Position numbers and translations under genes: made by a program. 37,277 nucleotides of DNA from CAZKCK01 sp964552325 (GTDB lineage: Bacteria > Bacteroidota > Bacteroidia > Bacteroidales > TTA-H9): assembly GCA_964552325.1 (NCBI GenBank), contig CAZKHA010000016.1:1-37277 (forward strand), read 5' to 3'. Below the pieces are notes generated by a model. The model had not been told where the DNA came from, searched no databases, and saw only the letters and a list, made by a program, of their open reading frames with translations. Shown here piece by piece: positions 1-9,366 of this stretch (its first letter is position 1; every line of letters begins with the position of its first letter).

Positions 1-22
1 AGGTCGCCGCCAATATCTTACT

Positions 23-52
23 AAAGCCAGTCATGTTTGACTGGCTTTTTTT
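23..52 (+). terminator. Rho-independent terminator of an upstream, off-window gene
   Basis: A perfect 11-bp inverted repeat (AAAGCCAGTCA, loop TGTT, TGACTGGCTTT) runs straight into a run of T residues on the plus strand. The gene it serves lies left of the window. The preceding 12 bases end in CCA, compatible with a tRNA 3' end, but far too little is visible to call one. Confidence 0.8.
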
Positions 53-270
53 ATGCCCAAAAATATCCTCGAAATTTGATTATTGCCTCATTTTTCGAGC
101 CATTTTTGGGCTTTGAAAATTCAATGGAAAAATTATGTTGTAAACATCAACACGATGTTCGGACACTAGTGTGCACGTGTTTTTGCCAAAACGGGTTGAA
201 GATTTTCCTAAATGTTATTTGCTTAACCGTTTTAAGATTTAGTAGCTATGAAATTTTGTTAACCAGGATT
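53..270. other. Intergenic stretch without recognisable gene
   Basis: AT-rich spacer between the left-edge terminator and the 3' end of the methyltransferase gene. An 85-codon open frame crosses it, but the frame begins inside the terminator hairpin and its product resembles nothing I recognise, so it is not called. Confidence 0.5.
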
Positions 271-1167
271 TTATACCTCCCTAAAACGAAGTAGGCTGCC
301 ATACGGCAATTTATGTGAATGCTTGTCTTCGATGTATAATTCACCGCATTCTTGGTTTGACCGTGGCCCAAAAATCCCATTGAATAGGTTTTCAGTTATT
401 AATGGTGAGTTTCCTTTTGCATAAAGGTTTAAAACCATAAACCTTTTCGTGGGATCCAATAGCTGGGCACAATCTTTCAATAGATCATTTATTCCTTCTT
501 CCAGTATCCATTTTTCACCATCAGGTCCCCTTCCATATGCGGGTGGATCTAGTATTATTCCATTATACTTATTGCCTCGCCTGATTTCTCTCTTTACAAA
601 TTTTACGGCATCTTCTAATATCCAACGTATTCCGTCAAGTCCTGTTAGCTCCATGTTCTGTTTGGTCCAGCCTATAAGCTGTTTTAATGCTTCTACATGG
701 GCAACTTCTGCCCCAGCCATGCGTGCCACCAAAGAAGCTCCCCCAGTGTAAGCAAATAAATTAAGAACTTTAGTTTGTGGAATTTGCATCGAACGAATAC
801 TTTCATAAATGTAGTTCCAATTATCAGCTTGTTCTGGAAAAATACCTACATGCCTAAAAGGAGTTAAGCCTAATTTAAACTTAATTGGTTTACCCATTAG
901 CGGAAATTCAATATTCCATTGATCGGGCATTCCTTTCTTTTTAAACCATTCACCTTGTTCTTCTTTGTCTCCAGGATCAGCGTTTTTAGTTTTCTTAAAT
1001 TCTGCACTCGATAATTTCTTCCACTCCACATCGCTTAATGCTTTGTCCCATATTGCTTTGGGCTCTGGCCTAATTATGACATATTGCCCAAACCGTTCAA
1101 GTTTTTGGAAGTTGCCAGTATCAATCAATTCATAATCATGCCATGAATTTGTACAAAATAATTTCAT
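271..1167 (-). CDS. SAM-dependent methyltransferase of the RlmI/RlmK-like (COG1092) type
   Basis: A 298-residue class I SAM-dependent methyltransferase, probably acting on RNA. Visible motifs are the SAM-binding LNLFAYTGGASL stretch about mid-protein, an acidic residue after the next strand (VAHVEALKQ), EDAVKFV, and the ILDPPAYGRG motif IV typical of the Methyltrans_SAM family that includes 23S rRNA methyltransferases RlmI and RlmK. It lacks an obvious PUA domain and is shorter than RlmI. The ATG at 1167 was chosen over the ORF start at 1206 because the latter overlaps the upstream U32 gene; the ATG leaves a 5-bp gap, so the two are likely cotranscribed. Family assignment is firm; the exact target base is unknown. 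Confidence 0.85.
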   Translation of the reverse strand: MKLFCTNSWHDYELIDTGNFQKLERFGQYVIIRPEPKAIWDKALSDVEWKKLSSAEFKKTKNADPGDKEEQGEWFKKKGMPDQWNIEFPLMGKPIKFKLGLTPFRHVGIFPEQADNWNYIYESIRSMQIPQTKVLNLFAYTGGASLVARMAGAEVAHVEALKQLIGWTKQNMELTGLDGIRWILEDAVKFVKREIRRGNKYNGIILDPPAYGRGPDGEKWILEEGINDLLKDCAQLLDPTKRFMVLNLYAKGNSPLITENLFNGIFGPRSNQECGELYIEDKHSHKLPYGSLLRFREV

Positions 1168-1172
1168 AATAA

Positions 1173-3014
1173 TTAAAGATTGGAGAGTTTTATTTTCATA
1201 ACGCATGCTTTACAATCGAAGTCTAAAATGTATTTATTTGCGTTATCGGTTAAAAAAATTGGGTATTTTATGTTAATTGGTTCTATTAAATTTGGTTTTT
1301 TGGGACAATGGCCTATTTCAAATTTTAAACAATGTTTGGTTACCATAAGTTCTTTTTTATTGAAATCGGAGGTGCTATCCAGACCTTTTTCGTTGACATG
1401 ATAACCCAAATTAGCAAACAGGGTTTCTGACTTAGAGTTTACGATATTTGCCTTGTAATCAATTATTTCATTAGCCAATTCTTGTTTGCTTTTAATACGT
1501 TGTATAGGTATTGGTTTTGCCGATACTTGAAGTCTTGCTGTCATGAGCTCGATTGCCTCTCGACGTAGGGCATTAATCTCGGCAATTTTTATAAAGCTAA
1601 TTTTCCCTGTTACCGTAATTTTGTGGAACCGAAAGACTGAGTCGCCACTCTTAGATAGCTGTTTTTTAATAGTATTAATTAGAGATTCTTCATTTTGAGG
1701 CGTTTCATTTGAAGATTGTTTGCTAACAGTTATAGATGTTCCATCACCGGAAGTTAGCTCTAAGATCACCGTGGTACCTGTATCTGAATAATGAGCCAAA
1801 AGTGGAATAAAGCGTTGAGTACCTGAATTTAGAACCTGGTATTGAAACGCCACATTGTGATTTCTATAGATTTTTGCATTTATTTCTATTGCTTTGTTTT
1901 CGAATATGGAGACTTTATTCCCATAAATAGTATTAGCGCGAAGTCCAATAACATTCCCCGAAGGTTGTAGGGCTAGGAGCCCATCTCCATTTTGAAGATT
2001 AGATGTAGTATCGAGTGTAAATGCGTTTTTTGTTGCTGTAACAACCTTTCCTATATATTCACCAATTGATTTGGCCGTTTCTGGTGTTGAAATATTCTGT
2101 GTTCGCCCTTCAGCAAAATAGGTTGTAAATCCCCTGTTAAACGTTTTTTCGGGATCTGGTATAAAGTCGAAAATAATTTGACCAGCAGATGATTTTTGAA
2201 GAAAGGTGTTGTTTTCTAATAGTTTGTCAATTATTATGCGGTAATGAGCTGTAATATTTCGAACATAAGCACGGTCTTTAAGCCTTCCCTCAATTTTAAG
2301 AGATTGAACACCGGCTTGCAGTAGTTTATTAATTTGTGTACTAAGGTTTAAATCTTTAAGCGATAGCAGGTGTTTATCGCGCCAAATGGTTTTATTGTTG
2401 CTATCAATTAGATTATAGTACGATCTACATGGTTGGGCACATTCGCCCCGATTAGCACTTCGGTTTGTTAGACACTTGCTTAAATAGCACTGCCCGCTAT
2501 AACTTACACATAATGAACCATGTATAAAAGTTTCTAACTCAATAGATGTGCCTTGCTTAATCAGTTCAATTTCGTCAATACTGAGTTCCCTGGCCAAGAT
2601 TACCCTTGAAAAACCTAAGTTCTCTATTAATCGTACCTTTTCAATCGTATGGTTATGCGTTTGGGTGCTTGCATGCAGCGCCACCGGCGGAAGATCGAGG
2701 TTTAATAAACCAAAGTCTTGGATTATAATCGCATCAATTCCTATGTTGTACAACTGCCAAATAAGCTCCCGGGCAATTTCTAGCTCGTGTTCAAGAACAA
2801 GCGTGTTTAAGGTTGCATAAACTTTAGCCTTGAAAATGTGTGCATAATTGATTAGTTGTTCGATATCTCTAATTGAATTCCCAGCGGCTGACCGGGCACC
2901 GAACTTGGGAGGTCCTATATACACCGCATCGGCACCAAATCGTATAGCGTCCATTCCGGTTTCTAAGTCCTTTGCGGGAGCCAATAGTTCGATATGTTTT
3001 TTTGGGTTCTGCAT
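1173..3014 (-). CDS. U32 peptidase-family protein (TrhP/YegQ-like, tRNA U34 hydroxylation family)
   Basis: A 613-residue U32-family protein. Its start (ELLAPAKDLETGMDAIRFGADAVY) is the classic TIM-barrel opening, and residues 166-196 carry the family signature with Cys169, Cys176, Cys192 and Cys196 in a SGQCYLS...NRGECAQPCR context; in TrhP, cysteines of this region hold a [4Fe-4S] cluster. The long C-terminal part matches the extended architecture of TrhP-type proteins and ends with further cysteines (CLKFEIGHC and CKAC) that could bind metal. Members studied in E. coli and B. subtilis make 5-hydroxyuridine at tRNA position 34 using prephenate; that role is inferred. The ATG at 3014 is preferred to 3032 because a GATATTTG -7-like element on the minus strand lies between them. 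Confidence 0.88.
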   Translation of the reverse strand: MQNPKKHIELLAPAKDLETGMDAIRFGADAVYIGPPKFGARSAAGNSIRDIEQLINYAHIFKAKVYATLNTLVLEHELEIARELIWQLYNIGIDAIIIQDFGLLNLDLPPVALHASTQTHNHTIEKVRLIENLGFSRVILARELSIDEIELIKQGTSIELETFIHGSLCVSYSGQCYLSKCLTNRSANRGECAQPCRSYYNLIDSNNKTIWRDKHLLSLKDLNLSTQINKLLQAGVQSLKIEGRLKDRAYVRNITAHYRIIIDKLLENNTFLQKSSAGQIIFDFIPDPEKTFNRGFTTYFAEGRTQNISTPETAKSIGEYIGKVVTATKNAFTLDTTSNLQNGDGLLALQPSGNVIGLRANTIYGNKVSIFENKAIEINAKIYRNHNVAFQYQVLNSGTQRFIPLLAHYSDTGTTVILELTSGDGTSITVSKQSSNETPQNEESLINTIKKQLSKSGDSVFRFHKITVTGKISFIKIAEINALRREAIELMTARLQVSAKPIPIQRIKSKQELANEIIDYKANIVNSKSETLFANLGYHVNEKGLDSTSDFNKKELMVTKHCLKFEIGHCPKKPNLIEPINIKYPIFLTDNANKYILDFDCKACVMKIKLSNL

Positions 3015-3076
3015 TGTTTTGCAAATATCCAAAAATTCAAGCTAATACCACTGACTAAAGGCTTGCCGAAAATTGC

Positions 3077-3084
3077 TACTTTTG
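3077..3084 (+). promoter_or_regulatory. Bacteroidota-type -7 element (TACTTTTG) for the TrmH-family gene
   Basis: Exact match to TAnnTTTG 15 bp before the ATG at 3100. No TTG at the preferred 19-bp spacing was seen, so this is a weak call. Confidence 0.35.
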
Positions 3085-3099
3085 CGTTTTCTACTGAAA

Positions 3100-3927
3100 A
3101 TGCACATGATTCAAGAAATTTCGAGCCAACAAAACCTTCGAATTAAGCAAGTAGTCAAGCTACAGGCCAAGCATTCTGAACGGAAAGAATCTGGCTTGCT
3201 TGTAGTTGAAGGACTCAAAGAGCTTGGATTAGCCTTGCTTGCCGGGTACAGGGTACACTCGCTTTTTTTTTGTAAACAGTATATTTCTGTTTCTGAATTA
3301 TCGGAAGTCATAGGAGAACTCGGTGATTTGGACGTATTTAGTCTTAGTGTAGAGGTATTCTCAAAAATTGCCTATCGTGAATCTACATCAGGGGTGGTTG
3401 CATTGCTGTTTACAAATTACCAAGCATTAGATACAATAAATCTTAGACAAGCTTGTCCGTTAGTTATTGTACTTGAATCAATTGAAAAGCCAGGTAACCT
3501 TGGTGCCATCTTACGTACCGCGGATGCTGCAAACGTTGATGCTGTGCTACTATGCGACCCATTGGTTGATGTTTATAATCCGAATGTTATAAGATCAAGT
3601 ATTGGCACTGTTTTTACAAATAATGTTATAGCTTGTTCATCTGCAGACGCAATGGCATGGCTTACTAAACATGGAATAACTCCATATGCTGCTGAATTGC
3701 AAGCTTCTGTGGACTATTATACTTGTGACTTTAAAAAACCTACTGCCTTTGTTATGGGTACAGAGGCTTATGGTTTAACTTCGCAATGGCTAAATTTTTG
3801 CAAAAAACGGATAATAATTCCCATGAATGGCAAAATTGATTCACTAAATGTATCTACATCAACAGCAATACTTGTTTTTGAAGCTATGCGGCAACGTAAT
3901 TTTATTAGAAGTGTACATGAAGCTTAA
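3100..3927 (+). CDS. TrmH/SpoU-family RNA 2'-O-methyltransferase
   Basis: A 275-residue SPOUT methyltransferase expected to 2'-O-methylate a ribose in rRNA or tRNA. The N-terminal part (LVVEGLKELGLAL) is the L30e-like RNA-binding domain seen in RlmB/TrmH relatives. The catalytic knot shows all three SpoU motifs: motif 1 EKPGNLGAILRTADA with the conserved Asn and Arg, motif 2 VMGTEAYGL, and motif 3 IPMNGKIDSLNVSTSTAI. The ATG at 3100 is used because the upstream open frame needs a TTG start and would precede the promoter element. The stop codon overlaps the start of the porin gene by 11 bp, so the two are translationally linked. Target nucleotide unknown. Confidence 0.88.
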   Translation: MHMIQEISSQQNLRIKQVVKLQAKHSERKESGLLVVEGLKELGLALLAGYRVHSLFFCKQYISVSELSEVIGELGDLDVFSLSVEVFSKIAYRESTSGVVALLFTNYQALDTINLRQACPLVIVLESIEKPGNLGAILRTADAANVDAVLLCDPLVDVYNPNVIRSSIGTVFTNNVIACSSADAMAWLTKHGITPYAAELQASVDYYTCDFKKPTAFVMGTEAYGLTSQWLNFCKKRIIIPMNGKIDSLNVSTSTAILVFEAMRQRNFIRSVHEA

Positions 3928-5902
3928 AAAATGCATATCCAACTACTTACTTCTGTTGTTCGCAGTTGTATTGTTTACAATTGTATCCAAACAAAGTCGG
4001 GCACAGTTGCCAACTGCTGATGAGCGTAAGGACTCAAGCCATGTTTTTGTGTTTTACAACACGATCCAAGGAATTGATAAGTTAAACTCGAGTTTGCGTG
4101 ATACATTACCCAGTAAATTACATATTTACGATCCTGTGTCAAGCACCAATACATTTTATTCTACCTTAGGCAATATTGGGTTGCCCTCTAGGTCTTTGGT
4201 ACCGGAGTTTATTAATGCTGCGGGTTTTGTTTATGGCAAAACATCCTATGACCCTTACCGTTTTGATTACAAACAAGTACCACTTTATTTCTCACGTACA
4301 GCCTTTTCAGAGATAAAGTATGTTATGGCTCCGGATAAGGATAATTATTTGCAGGCCAAACTTAATAGAAGTTTATATAAAGGACTGACACTCGGTTTGA
4401 ATTATCGCCTCATTAGTAGTAGGGGAGCATATACCGCACAGGATGTTTACCACAATAATTTTGCGGCTAATCTTCGCTATTTCTCAAAGAATAAGCGCTA
4501 TGGGATTATTGGAGGTTTCATTAGCAATAGCTTTGAATCGGGTTTAAATGGTGGTATTAAGGATGATGCCGAATTTGAACAAAACCAGGAACAAAACCGA
4601 AAGGTGATTGAAGTTAACCTGAGTACGGCCAAAGAGTATGAAAATGAACAGCAGTTTTACATCACTCATTTTTTTGAAACAGGGATCTATAAAAAGCCAA
4701 AAAGCGATTCATTGAACTTGCCCCAACCATTGATGGTTATGCAAGACTCAATGCTACGCAGCGACACAATCGCTATCAATGATTCTGTTAAGCCCGTTAT
4801 TAAAGGCGAATTTGTGAGACTGGGCCGGTTTTCGCATACGTTTAGTTACAAACAAACGGCGTATCTTTTTGAAGATACCAAACCAGATTTAAACTTTTAT
4901 CCCATCATTTACATCGATTCATCTAACACCCACGACTCCGTTAGCGTTAATTTTATCGAGAATGAGTTTTCATGGACAAATGGCAGCTATCTACTTGAAA
5001 ATGATTTTCCCATAAAGTTGCGATTTGCACTTAAGCATCAATTGGCTAACTACAAATCTGATTCATTGAACCGTACATTTAACCAAATAATTCCATTGGC
5101 CAATGTTAGCTTAACCGTACTTAAAAAGTATTCGTTGGTTGCTGATGGTTTTATGGTTAAGGGCGATTATAACGATGGGGATTTTGGACTGAACGGCACA
5201 TTAAGCGGAAAACTATCAAATCTGGCTTGGCAAGTTGGAGCAAGGGCATCCTTAAGATCAGAGAAACCAGCATTTATCTATCAGTACCATTACGGAAACA
5301 ATTATCGCTGGAACAATGCATTTGATAGGCAAGACGTTTTGCGAATTGGGGCCTTTTTGAAAGGGGAAAATACTAATTTATGCTTTGATTATCTGCTTAT
5401 TAATGACCTGGTTTATTTTGACACCAACGCTTTGGCTGCACAAAATCCCGGACAAGTCTCTTTACTTAGGGCGAATTTGATGAATAAACTCAAATTGGGC
5501 AGGTTTAATTTTGATAATTTGGTCGTTGTTCAATATACTGACGCACAAAGTAAGCTTGATTTGCCATTAATTAACCTAAGGTCAAGCATTTATTATTCAC
5601 AGCTAATTTTTAACCAAGCCTTGCTTTTTGAACCGGGAATAACCGTAACTTTTAATTCACCTTACTATTCACAATCCTTTTCACCAGCTACCAGTTTGTT
5701 CTATTTACAGAATCAGCAAAAGACAGGAGGTTTTGCTGTGGTTGATTTATTTGCCAATTTTAAGGTAAACAGGGCGCGGCTATTTATCAATTATCGCCAT
5801 GTAAATAGCTCATTTACCGGATTTAATTATTATGGTGCACCGCATTACCCCTTGCAGGACGGGGGCATTGTTTTTGGGGTTAATTGGCCTTTTTACGATT
5901 GA
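3917..5902 (+). CDS. Putative outer-membrane porin (Bacteroidota PF14121-like)
   Basis: A 661-residue protein with an N-terminal signal peptide (MKLKKC, then a hydrophobic stretch to about residue 30 ending SRAQ). The body is rich in alternating aromatic and polar beta-strand patterns, many FxYxxxxxR-type strands, and ends in an aromatic-rich strand (FGVNWPFYD), as expected for an outer-membrane beta-barrel. Motifs such as YDPYRFDYKQVPLYFSRTAF near residue 110 and NLRYFSKNKRYGIIGGF are typical of the Bacteroidota putative porin family. The ATG at 3917 lies inside the end of the TrmH-family gene and gives a clean signal peptide. It abuts the convergent thiamine-binding gene with no spacer. Transport substrate unknown. 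Confidence 0.82.
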   Translation: MKLKKCISNYLLLLFAVVLFTIVSKQSRAQLPTADERKDSSHVFVFYNTIQGIDKLNSSLRDTLPSKLHIYDPVSSTNTFYSTLGNIGLPSRSLVPEFINAAGFVYGKTSYDPYRFDYKQVPLYFSRTAFSEIKYVMAPDKDNYLQAKLNRSLYKGLTLGLNYRLISSRGAYTAQDVYHNNFAANLRYFSKNKRYGIIGGFISNSFESGLNGGIKDDAEFEQNQEQNRKVIEVNLSTAKEYENEQQFYITHFFETGIYKKPKSDSLNLPQPLMVMQDSMLRSDTIAINDSVKPVIKGEFVRLGRFSHTFSYKQTAYLFEDTKPDLNFYPIIYIDSSNTHDSVSVNFIENEFSWTNGSYLLENDFPIKLRFALKHQLANYKSDSLNRTFNQIIPLANVSLTVLKKYSLVADGFMVKGDYNDGDFGLNGTLSGKLSNLAWQVGARASLRSEKPAFIYQYHYGNNYRWNNAFDRQDVLRIGAFLKGENTNLCFDYLLINDLVYFDTNALAAQNPGQVSLLRANLMNKLKLGRFNFDNLVVVQYTDAQSKLDLPLINLRSSIYYSQLIFNQALLFEPGITVTFNSPYYSQSFSPATSLFYLQNQQKTGGFAVVDLFANFKVNRARLFINYRHVNSSFTGFNYYGAPHYPLQDGGIVFGVNWPFYD

Positions 5903-6214
5903 TTACTTCCGAACTTCACCAATAAGGCTTTCTATTTTTGACACCTTTTTGCTCAGCCGTCCCATTTCGCCTTTTCTTGCATCAATAGTGGCTGTAACAT
6001 AAACCCTATCGCAATTGGGTTCAAGTAATTTATAGGCTTGATTCAGTATTTCCAAACCTTCTTGCATTGTTTGCGTTTCAATAAGGGTGCCCATAGCCGT
6101 GAGTTGATAATTAAGGCCTTGCTGATCAATCATTTTAATGATTTGGCCTACATACGAGCTAACACTCGAACCCTTATCAGTTGGGAACATGGCAAATTGG
6201 ATCAATACAGACAT
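5903..6214 (-). CDS. MTH1187/YkoF-type thiamine-binding protein (UPF0045)
   Basis: A 103-residue ferredoxin-fold protein of the UPF0045 family (MTH1187), whose members bind thiamine or related pyrimidines. Visible signatures are the start MSVLIQFAMFPTDKGSSVS, the YQLTAMGTLIET strand and the RVYVTATIDARKG strand near the end. The open frame extends upstream into aroE, but the ATG at 6214 fits the family start exactly and leaves a 16-bp gap after aroE, so it is probably the last gene of a TPR-aroE operon. Its stop codon sits immediately next to that of the convergent porin gene, with no terminator hairpin between them. Confidence 0.85.
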   Translation of the reverse strand: MSVLIQFAMFPTDKGSSVSSYVGQIIKMIDQQGLNYQLTAMGTLIETQTMQEGLEILNQAYKLLEPNCDRVYVTATIDARKGEMGRLSKKVSKIESLIGEVRK

Positions 6215-6230
6215 ACGCTGAGTGTTAAGA

Positions 6231-6974
6231 TTACGAATTCCAGATTTCCCAAGAACGTTCTGCTTGGATTTGCAACATGGTTGAGCCATTCAAGGTTTTT
6301 GAACCCATTTTTTTCCCAGCTTTCAAGAATTCGGTTTCCTCGGGGTTGTAGATTAAATCGAACAGAATATGCTTTTGGGTTAAGGCTTGGTAGGGTATGG
6401 TCGGCATTTGCGATTTTAATTTGTGCATACCTAATGGGGTGCAATTAATTATTAGCTGGTGGCTTTTAATAACTTCAGCATCAACATCTTGATAGCTTAA
6501 CTGATTTATTGCAGGAGTACGTGAAACCAAGGTAGCCTGTATTTTAAGTTTTGCTAAAGCGTAAACCACTGCTTTTGCTGAACCGCCCGTGCCTAAAACC
6601 AAGGCTCTTTCAGGTTTTTGTTTAATATGCGGTTTAAGTGCTTCAGTAAAACCTTGATGATCGGTATTATAACCTTCGAGGAAAAGGTTCTTTTTAATTT
6701 GGTTGATTTTTACCACATTTACTGCACCAATCTCTTGTGCCTCATCACTTAAAATATGCAAGAAACGTATTACACTTTCTTTATGGGGAATGGTAACATT
6801 TAAACCCAATAATCCTTGTGTATTGCGCACTACAGCCAGAAAGCCATTGATATCGGGCAAAGCGATGAGTTCGTACCGAGCATCTGTTATGCCTTCATCA
6901 GTAAACTTTTGTGTAAAGTATTGTTTCGAAAATGAATGTGTAACAGGGTATCCAATTAATCCGTAAACTCTCAT
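6231..6974 (-). CDS. aroE: Shikimate dehydrogenase
   Basis: A 247-residue shikimate dehydrogenase, which reduces 3-dehydroshikimate to shikimate with NADPH in the chorismate pathway. The substrate site is clear: GYPVTHSFSKQYF at the N-terminus, NVTIPHKESVI with the catalytic Lys, and YNTDHQGF with the conserved Asn and Asp. The nucleotide-binding turn is VLGTGGSAKAV, followed by SRTP, and the end has the family DLIYNPEETEFL and SMLQIQAERSW-like helix (here STMLQIQAERSW). Slightly short compared with E. coli AroE (272), usual for Bacteroidota. The ATG at 6974 starts at MRVYGLIGYPV; the 27-residue upstream extension has no family similarity. Confidence 0.95.
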   Translation of the reverse strand: MRVYGLIGYPVTHSFSKQYFTQKFTDEGITDARYELIALPDINGFLAVVRNTQGLLGLNVTIPHKESVIRFLHILSDEAQEIGAVNVVKINQIKKNLFLEGYNTDHQGFTEALKPHIKQKPERALVLGTGGSAKAVVYALAKLKIQATLVSRTPAINQLSYQDVDAEVIKSHQLIINCTPLGMHKLKSQMPTIPYQALTQKHILFDLIYNPEETEFLKAGKKMGSKTLNGSTMLQIQAERSWEIWNS

Positions 6975-7070
6975 AATGTTTTTTTTGATAGGTATGATTT
7001 GAAGTATGGCTTCCAACTGTGCAGGAGCAGGGTAATAATAGGGCAAATTAAGCAACCTGAATAAATAATC

Positions 7071-8486
7071 CTATTCGTTCAGATTTTCGAAGTATATGTT
7101 GAGTAATTGCTGAAATTCAAAGTGTTGTGCAAATACGGGATAGTCAGTCATAATTGAGTTTATATCCGTTGGATTATTTGTTAATCCAAGAGCAAAAGCC
7201 TCATAAGCTTCTTGTAGTTCGCTGTTCTTAACATAGAGTTCAGCCAGTTTAAAATAAAGCTCAGAAACTAAGCTGGCTTGCGTAATTCCTTCATTCAATG
7301 CGTCGATAGCATCTTGAATTGAATTGTTATCTTCATGTAGCTCAGCTATATCCATCCATACTTCATAGTCGTTGGGTTCGAGTTTTGCTGAGTTATAATA
7401 GGAATTAAGGGCCTTGTCAAACAAGCCAAGTTTTTGGTAAATGTCGCCTAAAATGTTAAAGTATTCGGGATTTGAGCTTTCAATTTTTATAGCTTTTTCA
7501 ACGTGCATCATAGCTGTTTTAAATTGACCTAATTCATTGTAGGCCATACCTAAACCAACCCAGGCGTCGGCCAACGATTCATCAAGTCGTACGGCTATTT
7601 CGTAGTTTTCGGCAGCAAGGTCGTAATTCTCAAGTTTTTCGTAACACTCACCAATATAATAATAGGTGATAGCCTCGGGTTCGGTGTATTGCAACGATTC
7701 TTTGTAAACCTCAATGGCACGTTCAAATTTTCCACTGTTGGCAAAGGCATTGGCTTTGTTGAAATAGGCCGAAGCGAAATGCTCATCAATTGTAATAGCA
7801 AAGTCGTAAGCTTCTATCGCTTTCTCGTAAAGTTCTAGATTATTATAGGTTATTCCCAAATTGAACCAGCCGTAGGAAGAGTATGGGTTATTGTCCGTAA
7901 ATTTTTGAAAGAACTCGGCACTTTCGGTAAGTTTATCGGTAATCTCGAAGCAAAAGGCCAATTCATTTATAACTCCATCGCTTTGTGGGTTATGGTCCAG
8001 TGCTTTTCCTAAATTTTCGATTGCTTTATCATAATCGCCCAGTTTTTCATATTCAAAGGCTATGGTAGAATAAACTTCATCGAGTTCTTCTGAATCGAGC
8101 AAGGCTTTATGAAACTCGGCTATGGCTTGTTCATGCTGTTTTAGCTTACTGTAAATAGCTCCACGTGTAAGGTAAACTTCGCCATTCTCTGGTTCAAGAT
8201 CTTCAACTTTTCGTAAAATAGCCAAGGCTTTTTCAGTTTTATCACCAGAAGCAAGCAATTGGGCATTTTTTAACATAAATACCGGGCTGCCAGGGTGTTG
8301 ATTTATGGCATGATTTATTGCAATCTCAGCAATTTTTAAATCACCTCCATCCAAGTAAAAATTTATAATATCCTCAAATTCATCTACATCAAAAAAATAC
8401 TCAGCTTTTTTTGCGAGCATTTCTTCAAAGCGTTCAATCAAGGGTACTACCGATTCGTCTAGATTATCGTCGAAGTCTTCAATCAT
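7071..8486 (-). CDS. Tetratricopeptide-repeat protein
   Basis: A 471-residue soluble protein made almost entirely of TPR units: about eleven 34-residue repeats with the usual A8/Y11/A20/A27 pattern (for example AIEAYDFAITIDEHFASAYFNKA-type units), after an acidic N-terminus beginning MIEDFDDNLDES. No signal peptide or enzymatic domain is visible, so it probably acts as a protein-interaction scaffold in the cytoplasm. It lies 96 bp upstream of aroE on the same strand; similar TPR proteins of this size are widespread in Bacteroidota and lack a known role. Confidence 0.85.
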   Translation of the reverse strand: MIEDFDDNLDESVVPLIERFEEMLAKKAEYFFDVDEFEDIINFYLDGGDLKIAEIAINHAINQHPGSPVFMLKNAQLLASGDKTEKALAILRKVEDLEPENGEVYLTRGAIYSKLKQHEQAIAEFHKALLDSEELDEVYSTIAFEYEKLGDYDKAIENLGKALDHNPQSDGVINELAFCFEITDKLTESAEFFQKFTDNNPYSSYGWFNLGITYNNLELYEKAIEAYDFAITIDEHFASAYFNKANAFANSGKFERAIEVYKESLQYTEPEAITYYYIGECYEKLENYDLAAENYEIAVRLDESLADAWVGLGMAYNELGQFKTAMMHVEKAIKIESSNPEYFNILGDIYQKLGLFDKALNSYYNSAKLEPNDYEVWMDIAELHEDNNSIQDAIDALNEGITQASLVSELYFKLAELYVKNSELQEAYEAFALGLTNNPTDINSIMTDYPVFAQHFEFQQLLNIYFENLNE

Positions 8487-8504
8487 TCAGTTAAATATTC
8501 GGCA

Positions 8505-8512
8505 CAAAATTA
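8505..8512 (-). promoter_or_regulatory. -7 element (TAATTTTG) for the TPR gene
   Basis: Exact TAnnTTTG match on the minus strand 18 bp before the TPR start codon, within the 87-bp gap after the LytTR regulator gene. No good -33 TTG was found at the expected spacing. Confidence 0.3.
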
Positions 8513-8573
8513 ATCAAAAAAATGGGAGGAGAGGACGGTTCGATAAAAAGTTACTGAACAATTAAGGTTTAAT

Positions 8574-9344
8574 TTACTGGTTTTGTGAGCTTAAGCGTCC
8601 TTCAAGCCACAATTTGAAGTTTTGAACTTTATCAGCAGGCACCACCAAATCGGCTTTTAGACCAAAGAGTGCTTCAATTTTCAGCCTACCTTTCGTATAA
8701 GAGGCTACTCTTGCAATAGCATTCATGTTAATGATGCAGCTTCTGTTTATCCTGAAAAACTGTTTTGGGTCAATGGTAAGCATCAGTTTATCCAACGTAA
8801 GGTCGATGATGAATTTTTTTGATTCGTTCGTGTAAATGCAAACGGCCTTATCTTCGGCCATGAACAGTGCTATTTGGAGGTGTTCAATGGTTTTGAAATA
8901 GTTGCCTGACTTAACGATAAAGCGGGTTTGATAATTTGTAGGTCGATTTACTAAGGTTCCAAGCAATTGTTGGAGATCATTAGTCCATCCAAGATTTTTG
9001 TATTTGGCGATGCTTTGGGCAAGTTCTTCCTTTTTGACGGGTTTTAATAAGTAAGCAATGCTATTGACTTTAAAAGCCTCAATAGCATAATGATCATAAG
9101 CAGTTATAAAGATAACCGGTGCTTTTACAGTTACATTTTTAAAAATCTCAAAGCAGTTGCCATCGGCCAGGTGGATATCGGCAAAAACTAAATCTGGTTC
9201 TTTGTTTATATTGAACCAAGCCACCGCATCGCTTATTGTTTCAAGTGTACCAAGTAGTTGAGCATCTGGCATTACCTCCATAATCAGCCTTTCGAGCCTT
9301 CGTGCAGCCGTTGCTTCGTCTTCTATGATAAGAATCCTGCGCAT
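8574..9344 (-). CDS. LytTR-family response regulator
   Basis: A 256-residue response regulator with a receiver domain (residues 1-120) and a LytTR DNA-binding domain (about 150-250). The receiver has the acidic pair in IIEDE, phospho-acceptor Asp56 in FADIHLADG, Thr81 in FITAYD and Lys101 in LLKPVKK. The LytTR part shows FRINRSCIINMNAI, the family hallmark. The gene is 22 bp downstream of the kinase gene, so the pair is a cognate two-component system. Its target could be the receptor gene of the same operon, an inference from position only. Confidence 0.93.
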   Translation of the reverse strand: MRRILIIEDEATAARRLERLIMEVMPDAQLLGTLETISDAVAWFNINKEPDLVFADIHLADGNCFEIFKNVTVKAPVIFITAYDHYAIEAFKVNSIAYLLKPVKKEELAQSIAKYKNLGWTNDLQQLLGTLVNRPTNYQTRFIVKSGNYFKTIEHLQIALFMAEDKAVCIYTNESKKFIIDLTLDKLMLTIDPKQFFRINRSCIINMNAIARVASYTKGRLKIEALFGLKADLVVPADKVQNFKLWLEGRLSSQNQ

Positions 9345-9366
9345 ATTTTTTTGCCGCTAATTTATA

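Noticed and set aside
1..12. Possible tRNA 3' end before the first terminator
   Set aside because: Only 12 bases ending in CCA are visible, so no cloverleaf can be tested.
37..294. 85-codon open frame at the left edge
   Set aside because: It begins inside a terminator hairpin, resembles no known protein and ends over the 3' part of the methyltransferase gene.
449..751. Plus-strand 100-codon frame inside the methyltransferase gene
   Set aside because: It is antisense to a gene with clear family motifs and has low-complexity composition.
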